DNA of 9,181 nucleotides from an uncultured Anaerolineaceae bacterium. Lineage in GTDB: Bacteria > Chloroflexota > Anaerolineae > Anaerolineales > Anaerolineaceae. The DNA lies in the NCBI GenBank assembly GCA_937920255.1, contig CALDSL010000105.1, forward strand, positions 1 to 9,181, written 5' to 3'. Of this stretch, positions 1 to 6,135 are shown piece by piece. The position numbers and the translations under genes were made by a program. The notes beneath the pieces are model-generated. The model saw only the letters and a list, made by a program, of their open reading frames with translations. It was not told where the DNA came from and did no database searches. Each line of letters begins with the position of its first letter. The first letter of the stretch is position 1.

Positions 1-1318
1 CGGTCAGCGTAATCGTCTCTTCGATCAATTCCGGCAGCCGTTCCAGCTCGGCGGTATTGCGACCGGCCAGCCGGTAGGCCAGGTACAGGAAGGTTACCAC
101 CTGGTTGGTGAAGGTCTTGGTCGCCGGCACGCTGATTTCATAACCGCAGCACAGCGGCAGGCACGCTTCGGTGGTCTTGGTCAGCGTGGAGCCGATCACG
201 TTGGCCAGCCCAAAGCACGCCATCCCGCGCGCCTCGGCTGCCTGCAGCGCGTTGAGCACGTCTTTGGTCTCGCCGGACTGGCTGACAAATATCCCCACGT
301 CCTGTGCGCCGACCGCCGGCAAATACTGGGGTACAAACTGCGGCGCCAGCACCGGGATCACCGCTTTGCCGGCCAGTTGCGCGAAGTACACCGCCCCGGC
401 CAGGCAGGCGTGGTAGCTGGTGCCGCAGCCGATGAAGTATACGTGCCGCGCCGCGCGGATCTTATCCAGCAGCGGGTCCACGTCGCCCGAGCCTTCCAGC
501 ATGTGCAGCACTTCGCGCGCCACCTGGGGCTGGTCGTGGATCTCTTTGAGCATAAAGTGCGCGTACCCGCCCTTCTGCACCGCGTCCATCGTGGCCGTGA
601 TGATCTCGGGCTCGCGTTCGATCAGGCTGCCGTCGGCCACCGAACGCAATTCCACCCGGTCAGCCCACAGGGTGATGATCTCGCCATCGTAGACGCGCAT
701 GATCTTGCGCGTCAGCGGCAGGATTGAGGGCAGGTCCGACGAGACGCAGTTGAAGCCCTCGCCCAGCCCCACCACCAGCCCGGAGCCTTTTTTGATCGCG
801 TACAGCTTGTCATCATTGATGCGTCCAATCACGTAGGCATAATCGCCCTGCAGGTCGCCGTGTGCCTGGCGGATGGCGCTGATAAAATCCTCGCCGCGGT
901 CGATGTAGCGCTCCACGGCGTGCACGCACGACTCGCCGTCGTTCATTGAGCGCACCGTCAGCCCTTCGGCCATGAACTGCTGGCGCAGCTCGGCGTTGTT
1001 GACCACATTGCCGTTGTGCGCTCCAACCATATCGCCGTCCGAATCCAGGTGCGGCTGCGCGTTGACTTGCGAGGGTGCGCCAAAGGTGGCCCAGCGCAGT
1101 TGGGTGATGCCGCGCGAGCCGGTCATCTCTTCCAACTGGTATTTGGCCGCGACATCGTCCACGCGGCCGGCATCCTTGCGCAGGTCAATCGTCGCGCCGC
1201 TGATGGTGGCCGCCCCGACCGAATCATAGCCGCGGTACGTCAGCCGGCGGGCTGCATCGACCAGGATGGGGCCAAGGTTTTCCTCTTTCGCAGTCACAAT
1301 ACCGAAAATGCCGCACAT
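1..1318 (-). CDS. glmS: GlmS-type glutamine:fructose-6-phosphate amidotransferase, 3' end outside window
   Basis: Cytosolic enzyme predicted to make glucosamine-6-phosphate from fructose-6-phosphate and glutamine, the entry step to amino-sugar and cell-wall precursors. Translating the minus strand gives 439 residues with no stop; the family is about 600, so the C-terminal sugar-isomerase part is missing. Seen: MCGIFGIV start with the N-terminal nucleophile Cys2; YRGYDS (28-33); RWAT (75-78); oxyanion HNG (101-103); Asp127; then KEIHDQP (258-264) and the first SIS domain with GCGTSY (297-302) and SQSGET (346-351). The start has an upstream GGAGAG 5 nt away. Odd: the usual WATHG is WATFG (Phe79), NAHPH is NAQPH, and the usual ASEFRY of the isomerase domain reads APQFVP. 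This is a divergent subfamily. The YRGYDS and SIS motifs exclude PurF. The sugar substrate is less certain than the fold. Confidence 0.88.
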   Translation of the reverse strand, partial: MCGIFGIVTAKEENLGPILVDAARRLTYRGYDSVGAATISGATIDLRKDAGRVDDVAAKYQLEEMTGSRGITQLRWATFGAPSQVNAQPHLDSDGDMVGAHNGNVVNNAELRQQFMAEGLTVRSMNDGESCVHAVERYIDRGEDFISAIRQAHGDLQGDYAYVIGRINDDKLYAIKKGSGLVVGLGEGFNCVSSDLPSILPLTRKIMRVYDGEIITLWADRVELRSVADGSLIEREPEIITATMDAVQKGGYAHFMLKEIHDQPQVAREVLHMLEGSGDVDPLLDKIRAARHVYFIGCGTSYHACLAGAVYFAQLAGKAVIPVLAPQFVPQYLPAVGAQDVGIFVSQSGETKDVLNALQAAEARGMACFGLANVIGSTLTKTTEACLPLCCGYEISVPATKTFTNQVVTFLYLAYRLAGRNTAELERLPELIEETITLT

Positions 1319-1388
1319 AGATTCTCTCCAGGTTGGGTTTTAGAGCTAAAGTTGGATGGGAAGTTCGCTGGCATAGTGTATCACATCT

Positions 1389-1444
1389 GAATTGCGAAGA
1401 CGCAAAGTCGCGAAGAAGAAACTATGAGATTGTCTTCGCGATTC
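1389..1444. repeat. Degenerate 8-nt tandem repeat and inverted repeat in divergent spacer
   Basis: Three tandem degenerate octamers (GCGAAGAC at 1394-1401, GCAAAGTC at 1402-1409, GCGAAGAA at 1410-1417) lie between the GlmS-type gene and the lipid-kinase gene. The left edge, GAATTGCGAAGAC (1389-1401), pairs with GTCTTCGCGATTC (1432-1444) across a 30-nt loop. The single mismatch would be a G-U wobble in plus-strand RNA. CGCGAAG (1409-1415) can pair with the same right arm, so two folds compete. No T-tract follows, so it is not an intrinsic terminator. It may be a dispersed intergenic repeat remnant or an operator-like site. Confidence 0.5.
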
Positions 1445-1485
1445 AATCGTTGTGCGGGATCTTGAAAACGCTGCCGGCTTTTCTC

Positions 1486-1514
1486 TGGTCATCTAACCAT
1501 TGTTCTGATATAAC
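1486..1514 (+). promoter_or_regulatory. Candidate extended -10 promoter for the lipid-kinase gene
   Basis: TGATATAAC (1506-1514) is an extended -10 (TGn plus TATAAC, five of six consensus bases). It lies 17 bp after a weak -35, TGGTCA (1486-1491, four of six). The expected transcription start falls about at 1520-1522, on the GTG start of the next gene, which would give a leaderless mRNA. No good Shine-Dalgarno sits before either possible start codon. No comparable promoter was found for the opposite GlmS-type gene. Confidence 0.42.
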
Positions 1515-1520
1515 CGAATT

Positions 1521-2504
1521 GTGGAACCACACTCTCCCAGCACCGACTCTTCCGCGGATCTGCCGGCCTCGAAACACATGTTCGTTGTGTTGAACCCCGT
1601 GGCCGGAATGGTCGTTCCCACCCGCACGGAAAAGCGCATCACCACCTGGTGCGAGCAGAACGGCTGGACATGCGAGGTGTACCAGACAAAAGAGGATGAA
1701 GTCCTCGCGCATGTGGTCAAAAGAGCGCTCGCCCGCGGCTGCCAGGCGGTGGTTGCGGCCGGCGGCGACGGCACCATCAGCGGGGTGGCATCAGGGGTGA
1801 TGGGCAGCAGCGTGCCGATGCTGATCCTGCCGCTGGGCACCGGTAATCTGCTGGCCGGAGATTTGGGTGTACCCTTCGACATCTCCCGCGCGTTGAGCCT
1901 GCTGGAAGCCGGCGGCCGCATGCTCATGCTTGATGCGGTTCAAGTCAATGACCGCATCTGCGTGCTCAACGCCGGCCTGGGCTTTACCTCGGCGCTGATC
2001 AAAAATACCGAGCGCCAGGCCAAGCGCAAGTACGGCTTCCTGGCCTACATCGTGGGCGGCGTGCGCGCATTGTTAGGCCTGCAGCCGCACATGTTCCGCC
2101 TGGTGGTAGATAACAAGCGCCTGCGCATCAATGCCTCCGAGATCCACATCGCTTGTGGCGGGTTGTTCGGCATCCAGGTTTCGTTGGAAGATGTGCGCGT
2201 GCTGCCGGATGACGGCCGCGTGGATATCTTTGTGATCAAAGCCCGTACCTTCAGCGACTATCTGGAAGTGGTGTATTACATCCTGCGTGGAAAACCGCGC
2301 CGGGCGCGCGAGATGGTCTACATGCAGGCCGCCGAGATGATTGAGATCGACTGCGAGCAGAAGCTGCCGTTCCAGGGCGACGGTGAAGTGTTGTGCGAAA
2401 CGCCCGTCAAGCTGCGCGTGCTGCCCAACGCCATCCCGGTGCTGGTGCCCGAAAAACAGGAAGAGCCTATCCGCAACCGCCTGCGCCAGATCGTGGGTGT
2501 TTAG
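1521..2504 (+). CDS. Diacylglycerol kinase family lipid kinase (YegS/DgkB-like)
   Basis: Predicted ATP-dependent lipid kinase of the DAGK catalytic family, acting at the inner face of the membrane on diacylglycerol or a related lipid. Seen, numbered from the GTG at 1521 (327 residues): strand-turn VLNPVAG (23-29); nucleotide-binding GGDGT (81-85); PLGTGN (104-109); then the C-terminal beta-sandwich with VLPDDGRVD and a FQGDGE segment near the end, as in DgkB/YegS. There is no transmembrane segment or signal peptide. An internal ATG at 1578 is the alternative start (308 residues, close to the usual 300). The extra 19 residues are Ser/Pro-rich and unlike the family, but the candidate promoter places the mRNA 5' end at the GTG. 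The exact lipid substrate cannot be read from the sequence. The gene stands alone and faces away from the nucleoside genes. Confidence 0.87.
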   Translation: MEPHSPSTDSSADLPASKHMFVVLNPVAGMVVPTRTEKRITTWCEQNGWTCEVYQTKEDEVLAHVVKRALARGCQAVVAAGGDGTISGVASGVMGSSVPMLILPLGTGNLLAGDLGVPFDISRALSLLEAGGRMLMLDAVQVNDRICVLNAGLGFTSALIKNTERQAKRKYGFLAYIVGGVRALLGLQPHMFRLVVDNKRLRINASEIHIACGGLFGIQVSLEDVRVLPDDGRVDIFVIKARTFSDYLEVVYYILRGKPRRAREMVYMQAAEMIEIDCEQKLPFQGDGEVLCETPVKLRVLPNAIPVLVPEKQEEPIRNRLRQIVGV

Positions 2505-2531
2505 GGATTCAAGGCATCACGGTCGAATCGA

Positions 2532-3638
2532 TTACAGTGACCGTTGTGAATAAAGGATTGACAGTTTCCCCAGTGCTGTCGTGCTATCCAGAAGATCGGT
2601 TGAAGTGCTGAATTGATTGGCCGAGCCGTACAACGCCAGGCGCTTCAAACCATCATCTTGAATCGCCGACTGCAGAACGGCGGCGATACGTTCAGCATGG
2701 ATCACCTGATACGGGCGGTCGTGGAAATTGGAACAGCGCGTTTCGACCAGGCTCGCAATCGCCAGTTCGTTCTGGTGCGCGGCAAGGGTCTCATATGCTG
2801 CGCACAGGGCAGCTTCCCGTTCCTGCCATGTTCCGGCGGAGAGAGCGCGCTGCAGGATAGGCAGGAGCAGGGGCGCGATGTCCAGGCGGGCAAACGCGCT
2901 GCCAAACCACTTGCTGTAGGGCGGGTAGCGCCGTTCCAGCAGAAAGCCCAGCCGCATGCACGTATGCGCCAGCCGGGCGGCGATGATCCGCGAGCCGAGA
3001 TCGTCGTTGACAGTGCCGGCACGCCCGACGAACGGCTCTTCCTGACCGATCTTGCTCCACTCACAGGCGAGCAAATACAGCCACACATCGCGTGGATAAT
3101 ACGCCAGCGCGGCGCGCACCACCTCCAATCCAAGATCGTCGTGGAAGACGCGGCCGGCTGTCAGCGACAGCAGGCGGTGCTCGGAGAACGCTAACCAGTC
3201 CGCGACCGCCGGCTTCCGCCAGCGGCCGGCGCCCAATTCGCGGTCAAAATAGGCCGGGATCGTGTCAATCTCGATCAGATGATCGACCGGTCCGCTGCTT
3301 TCTACGCTAGGCACGCGCACGCCGCCCGCATCGGGCGGGCGAAAGCTGGTGGGGTAGCCTTCGAAGCGGTGGGGCAGGTGGTGGCGGAGAATTTGATCAA
3401 CCTTTTCGCGGTTTTGCGCGAAATCATCTTCCGGCAAAAACAGAACCATCCGCGGGCCCCACATATGGTCGCGCGACATGGGCGTGTCCAATCCAATCAC
3501 ATCCGAGCCGTAGCCGATCAGACAGGCGCTATGCGCCAGCCCGGGGGAATAGCGCGCCAGCATCGGGCCGACCACCTGTTGGTAGAAGCGCTGGCTTAGA
3601 TCAAGCCCCGGCAGAAAGGGAATATCCGCGAAATCCAT
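2532..3638 (-). CDS. DUF4037 domain protein with nucleotidyltransferase-like N-terminus
   Basis: A 368-residue protein I recognise as the DUF4037 type; its function is not established. The N-terminus (FLPGLDLSQRF) leads into GYGSDVIGLDTPMSRDHMWG (residues 42-61). This GS-x-D-x4-D-x5-DHxWGP arrangement resembles a nucleotidyltransferase core with acidic residues at 46, 51 and 57, but catalysis is inference. The DUF4037-like region follows at about 145-255 (SLTAGRVFHDD, ALAYYPRDVWLYLL, LERRYPPYSKWFG). No membrane segment or signal peptide is visible. The start lies 6 nt after the methyltransferase stop, so translation is probably coupled, and it is the last gene of the minus-strand run. Its stop is 27 bp from the converging lipid-kinase stop, with no T-tract hairpin between. 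Alternative reading: an aminoglycoside-type or antitoxin-type nucleotidyltransferase relative. Confidence 0.82.
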   Translation of the reverse strand: MDFADIPFLPGLDLSQRFYQQVVGPMLARYSPGLAHSACLIGYGSDVIGLDTPMSRDHMWGPRMVLFLPEDDFAQNREKVDQILRHHLPHRFEGYPTSFRPPDAGGVRVPSVESSGPVDHLIEIDTIPAYFDRELGAGRWRKPAVADWLAFSEHRLLSLTAGRVFHDDLGLEVVRAALAYYPRDVWLYLLACEWSKIGQEEPFVGRAGTVNDDLGSRIIAARLAHTCMRLGFLLERRYPPYSKWFGSAFARLDIAPLLLPILQRALSAGTWQEREAALCAAYETLAAHQNELAIASLVETRCSNFHDRPYQVIHAERIAAVLQSAIQDDGLKRLALYGSANQFSTSTDLLDSTTALGKLSILYSQRSL

Positions 3639-3644
3639 GCCGGG

Positions 3645-4343
3645 TTAAAACTGCTTCCACCAGATGCCGGTGCATTCCGGCAGGATGGCCGGGTCGCGGC
3701 TGGTGAATTTCTCTACGATCTGATCGCCGAAGAAGAAGGTGGTCAGGTCCTGGCCTTCTTCCATCGATTCGAATTTGTAATCGGTGCGGATCCAGGTGTA
3801 CTCGAAGCCGTCCGCTTCCAGGTAGGCGAAGTATTCCAGCAGGTCCGGCGGCGGGGTGGGAACTTCATAGCCGGTGCCATTGGTTTCGAGGATGATCAGC
3901 GTGCCGCCTGGGCGAAGGATTCGCCGCATTTCGGCCAGCGCTTTGCCCAGCTCTTCGCGCCAGTTCTCTGGCTGCCACACCACAGTGTAGACGATGCTCC
4001 AGCCCGAAAGGATCACGTCCGCGCTGCCATCCGCGGCGGGCAGGGCGCGGTGGTCGGCCACTTGAGCCTCCCAATTGGCCAGACCGCTGGCTTCCAGCTT
4101 TTGGCGCGCGATCCCCAGCATTCCCTCTGCGATATCGTAGACGCGCATGGTCCTGGCGATGGGAGCAAACATGCACGCCAGTCGCCCGGTGCCTGCGCCG
4201 GTGTCGATCACGTCCAACCCGTTAAGGTTGCGGATCCGCATAATCGCCGCGTAGATGTTGTTTTCCCAATCTTCCCGCGCCACCATGCGCTCGTATTTAT
4301 CCGATTTCTCGCGGTAAACCTCTTCCAACTCTTTGTCTGCCAT
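3645..4343 (-). CDS. Class I SAM-dependent methyltransferase, substrate unknown
   Basis: A 232-residue cytosolic Rossmann-fold methyltransferase. Seen: motif I VIDTGAGTGR (45-54) for SAM binding; acidic Asp70 in MRVYD ending strand 2, expected to bind the SAM ribose; VADHRALP (95-102) with Asp97 near the adenine; ILSGW (111-115) as motif IV; and LRPGGTLIILET (143-154). The C-terminal third (many Tyr, Phe and Trp, ending IWWKQF) should form the substrate cap and matches no specific family I know. Asp-Thr-Gly replaces the more common D-x-G-C-G in motif I without loss of the Gly pattern. GAGAGG at 4352-4357 lies 8 nt before the ATG. The gene starts 17 nt after the ribokinase stop and ends 6 nt before the DUF4037 gene, so all three are probably co-transcribed. 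Substrate (nucleoside, tRNA or small molecule) cannot be told. Confidence 0.88.
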   Translation of the reverse strand: MADKELEEVYREKSDKYERMVAREDWENNIYAAIMRIRNLNGLDVIDTGAGTGRLACMFAPIARTMRVYDIAEGMLGIARQKLEASGLANWEAQVADHRALPAADGSADVILSGWSIVYTVVWQPENWREELGKALAEMRRILRPGGTLIILETNGTGYEVPTPPPDLLEYFAYLEADGFEYTWIRTDYKFESMEEGQDLTTFFFGDQIVEKFTSRDPAILPECTGIWWKQF

Positions 4344-4360
4344 GTTCCAATCCTCTCAAT

Positions 4361-5296
4361 TTAACTTTGCGCGGTGATAAGCGCGTTGACTTCGGCGCGG
4401 TGGGGCATGGCAGGCGCGGTGCCCGGTTTGGTCACCTGGAGCGCCGCGGCGGCGTTGGCGAACGAAGCCGCCTGCTCCAGGCTTTTTCCCTCGGCCAGGG
4501 CAACGGCCAGCGCGCCGCTGAAAGCATCCCCCGCGCCGGTGGTGTCGACCACACTCACGCGGTAGCCGGGGACGCGCGCGGCTCCCGCTCGGGTGGCCAC
4601 CAGCGCGCCTTTGGAACCCAAGGTAATGACCACCGCGCCGACACCCGTCTCGATCAGTCGCGCGGCGGCAGCCTCGGCCTCTTCCACGTTGCCGACGGGC
4701 ATGCCGGTGATGATCTGCGTCTCGGTCTCATTGGGGGTGAGCACGTCCACCATGCGCAGCAGTTCATCGGGCAGTACCTGGCCGGGCGCGGGGTTGAGCA
4801 CCACCCTCACACCGGCCGCATGGGCGATGCGCGCGGCGGCAATCACTGCGTCCAGCGGTATTTCCAACTGCATCAGAAGGATATCCGCCGCCTCAATCGC
4901 CGCGCGGGCCTGTTCCACGTCGGTTGGCGTGATCTTGAAGTTTGACCCGCTGGCCACCACGATCATGTTCTCGCCCGCGTCGTCCACAATGATGAAGGCC
5001 ACCCCGGTGTGCGCGTCTTCGGTGCGCAGAATGTACTCGCCCGAAATACCTTCATTCTGCAGGTTGCCCGCGGCAGTATCGCCAAATACGTCATGCCCCA
5101 GCCGCACCAGCATGGTGGTCTGCGCGCCCAGCCGCGCCGCGGCGACCGCCTGGTTGGCGCCTTTACCGCCTGGCCCGGTGGTAAACGGCCCGCCCAGGAT
5201 CGTTTCCCCGGCGGCGGGCATGTGCGGCGTGCGCATCGAAAGATCCATGTTGAAACTACCGATGACCATTACCTTGGGTTTTGCCTGCTGTTCCAC
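4361..5296 (-). CDS. rbsK: Ribokinase (PfkB family)
   Basis: Cytosolic enzyme phosphorylating D-ribose to ribose-5-phosphate with ATP, feeding the pentose phosphate pathway and PRPP. The 311 residues match the family length. Seen: GSFNMDL (13-19) with the substrate-binding Asp18; GGKGANQAVAAARLG (43-57), the first PfkB signature; NPAPG; TPNETE (NxxE motif for Mg-phosphate); and DTTGAGDAF (251-259), with anion hole GAGD and catalytic Asp257. The PfkB sugar could in principle be another pentose or deoxyribose, but NMDL plus GGKGANQ is typical of ribokinase. It starts with GTG behind AAGGAG at a 6-nt spacing. Placed downstream of a nucleoside hydrolase, it would consume the ribose released by that enzyme. 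A hairpin-rich 118-bp gap separates it from nucleoside phosphorylase B, so it may have separate control. Confidence 0.93.
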   Translation of the reverse strand: MEQQAKPKVMVIGSFNMDLSMRTPHMPAAGETILGGPFTTGPGGKGANQAVAAARLGAQTTMLVRLGHDVFGDTAAGNLQNEGISGEYILRTEDAHTGVAFIIVDDAGENMIVVASGSNFKITPTDVEQARAAIEAADILLMQLEIPLDAVIAAARIAHAAGVRVVLNPAPGQVLPDELLRMVDVLTPNETETQIITGMPVGNVEEAEAAAARLIETGVGAVVITLGSKGALVATRAGAARVPGYRVSVVDTTGAGDAFSGALAVALAEGKSLEQAASFANAAAALQVTKPGTAPAMPHRAEVNALITAQS

Positions 5297-5302
5297 CTGA
5301 TG

Positions 5303-5308
5303 CTCCTT
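5303..5308 (-). promoter_or_regulatory. Ribosome binding site fixing the GTG start of ribokinase
   Basis: The minus strand reads AAGGAG, then 6 nt, then GTG at 5296-5294. No in-frame ATG with a comparable site exists near the conserved VIGSFN segment, so the GTG start is well supported. Confidence 0.8.
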
Positions 5309-5337
5309 GTTTGATAACTCAGTTTGCTGGCCATGCC

Positions 5338-5413
5338 GTACCCACAGGGCTGTGCCCTTCGACGGAACTCACATCGTCCCGATGTCCTTACGGGAGGGTA
5401 CTTTTTTTATTAT
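5338..5413 (+). terminator. Branched hairpin plus T-tract: plus-strand terminator or structured ribokinase leader
   Basis: An outer 6-bp stem, GTACCC (5338-5343) with GGGTAC (5396-5401), encloses two perfect triloop hairpins: AGGGC-TGT-GCCCT (5346-5358) and ACATCG-TCC-CGATGT (5371-5385). TCCCG (5377-5381) can instead pair with CGGGA (5391-5395), which excludes the second hairpin. Seven T residues (5402-5408) follow on the plus strand, as in an intrinsic terminator, yet both flanking genes are on the minus strand and no plus-strand gene reads in. In minus-strand RNA the same stems would lie in the ribokinase 5' leader, preceded by TAGAAT (5417-5412), a possible -10 without a recognisable -35. 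I match it to no known riboswitch class. Confidence 0.4.
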
Positions 5414-5414
5414 T

Positions 5415-6134
5415 CTACCCGTCCGCCAGGGCGATTTGTTTCATGGCCTGGATGGCGATGCGGATGGCTTCCTGCTCGCCGCGTTGAAAATCGGCTTCGC
5501 ACCATTCCGGTTTGGTTTCCTTGTCGGTGCCATCGTTGGTGTAGACTGCCGCTGCGCGCCAGCCGCGCAGGGCAGCGATGATATACAGTGTATCGCTTTC
5601 CATTTCCATCGAAAGGACGCCTGCCTTTCGTAGCAGGTCAAATTTGGCCGGGTCGTGCGGGGCATAAAAGGCATCCCCGGCGCTGCCCAGGCCGACGTGC
5701 GCCTGGAAACCCAGCTCTTTGGCGGCGTTGACCAGCGCGCGGGTCAGCGAAAAATCGGGCACAGCCGGGAACTGGATCGGCAGGTAATTGGTGGCGGTGC
5801 CACCATCACGGTAGGTGCCGGTAGAGATGACATTGGCGCCGCAGGCGACGTACTCCTGGTATGTGCCGCACGAACCCACACGGATAAACGTATCCGCGCC
5901 CATGTGCCCCAACTCTTCCAGCGCGATGGCCGTGGTCGGGCCGCCCATGCCGGTGGAAGAGACGGTCATGTGAATGCCGTCCACCTCGCCCGAGTAGACC
6001 AGGTAACCGCGGCTCTCGCTCACCGCGTGGAAATGGTCAAAGTGCGCGGCGATTTTGCGAGCGCGGTCGTGGCTGCCGGGCACAAACACATATCGCGAGA
6101 TTTCTTTGGGATCGCAGCGAATGTGAAATTCCAT
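5415..6134 (-). CDS. Nucleoside phosphorylase B (NP-I family, Udp/DeoD-like), altered phosphate loop
   Basis: Predicted cytosolic NP-I phosphorylase splitting a nucleoside with phosphate into base and (deoxy)ribose-1-phosphate; 239 residues from the ATG at 6134. Seen: His4 (5'-OH contact from the neighbouring subunit); Arg24 and Arg42; STGMGGP (60-66); RVGSCGT (85-91) for phosphate; MEMES (176-180) for the ribose; and Asp201 in NDGT, where DeoD has its catalytic Asp204. The uridine-specific Gln/Arg pair of Udp is absent and FYAPHDPAKFD resembles DeoD, so a purine or broad substrate is plausible. Odd: the loop normally reading PGDPxR is PGSHDR (19-24), which keeps Gly20 and Arg24 but loses Asp-Pro. 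A longer start at 6164 would overlap the upstream gene by 29 nt; I chose 6134 because both paralogues then begin MEFHI-CDPK and the join reads TAA-C-ATG. Confidence 0.86.
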   Translation of the reverse strand: MEFHIRCDPKEISRYVFVPGSHDRARKIAAHFDHFHAVSESRGYLVYSGEVDGIHMTVSSTGMGGPTTAIALEELGHMGADTFIRVGSCGTYQEYVACGANVISTGTYRDGGTATNYLPIQFPAVPDFSLTRALVNAAKELGFQAHVGLGSAGDAFYAPHDPAKFDLLRKAGVLSMEMESDTLYIIAALRGWRAAAVYTNDGTDKETKPEWCEADFQRGEQEAIRIAIQAMKQIALADG

Positions 6135-6135
6135 G

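Noticed and set aside
1337..1348. GTTTTAGAGCTA, identical to the start of a type II CRISPR repeat/tracrRNA anti-repeat
   Set aside because: A single 12-nt match with no repeated copies, spacers or cas genes; it lies just upstream of the GlmS-type start and is a short TTTAG/CTAAA palindrome by chance.
1319..1400. glmS ribozyme-type control of the GlmS-type gene
   Set aside because: The region upstream of the start is too short and lacks the multi-helix ribozyme core; that element is known mainly from Firmicutes.
2505..2531. Bidirectional terminator between the convergent lipid-kinase and DUF4037 genes
   Set aside because: Only a 5-bp GATTC/GAATC stem with a 14-nt loop and no T-tract on either strand, too weak to call.
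2613..3194. Plus-strand open frame of 193 codons opposite the DUF4037 gene
   Set aside because: It overlaps a gene with conserved motifs on the other strand and its translation has no domain-like pattern or ribosome binding site.
4593..5300. Plus-strand open frame of 235 codons opposite ribokinase
   Set aside because: The ribokinase signatures on the minus strand are unambiguous; the antisense translation is Ser/Ala/Pro-rich, as expected from complementing GC-biased codons.
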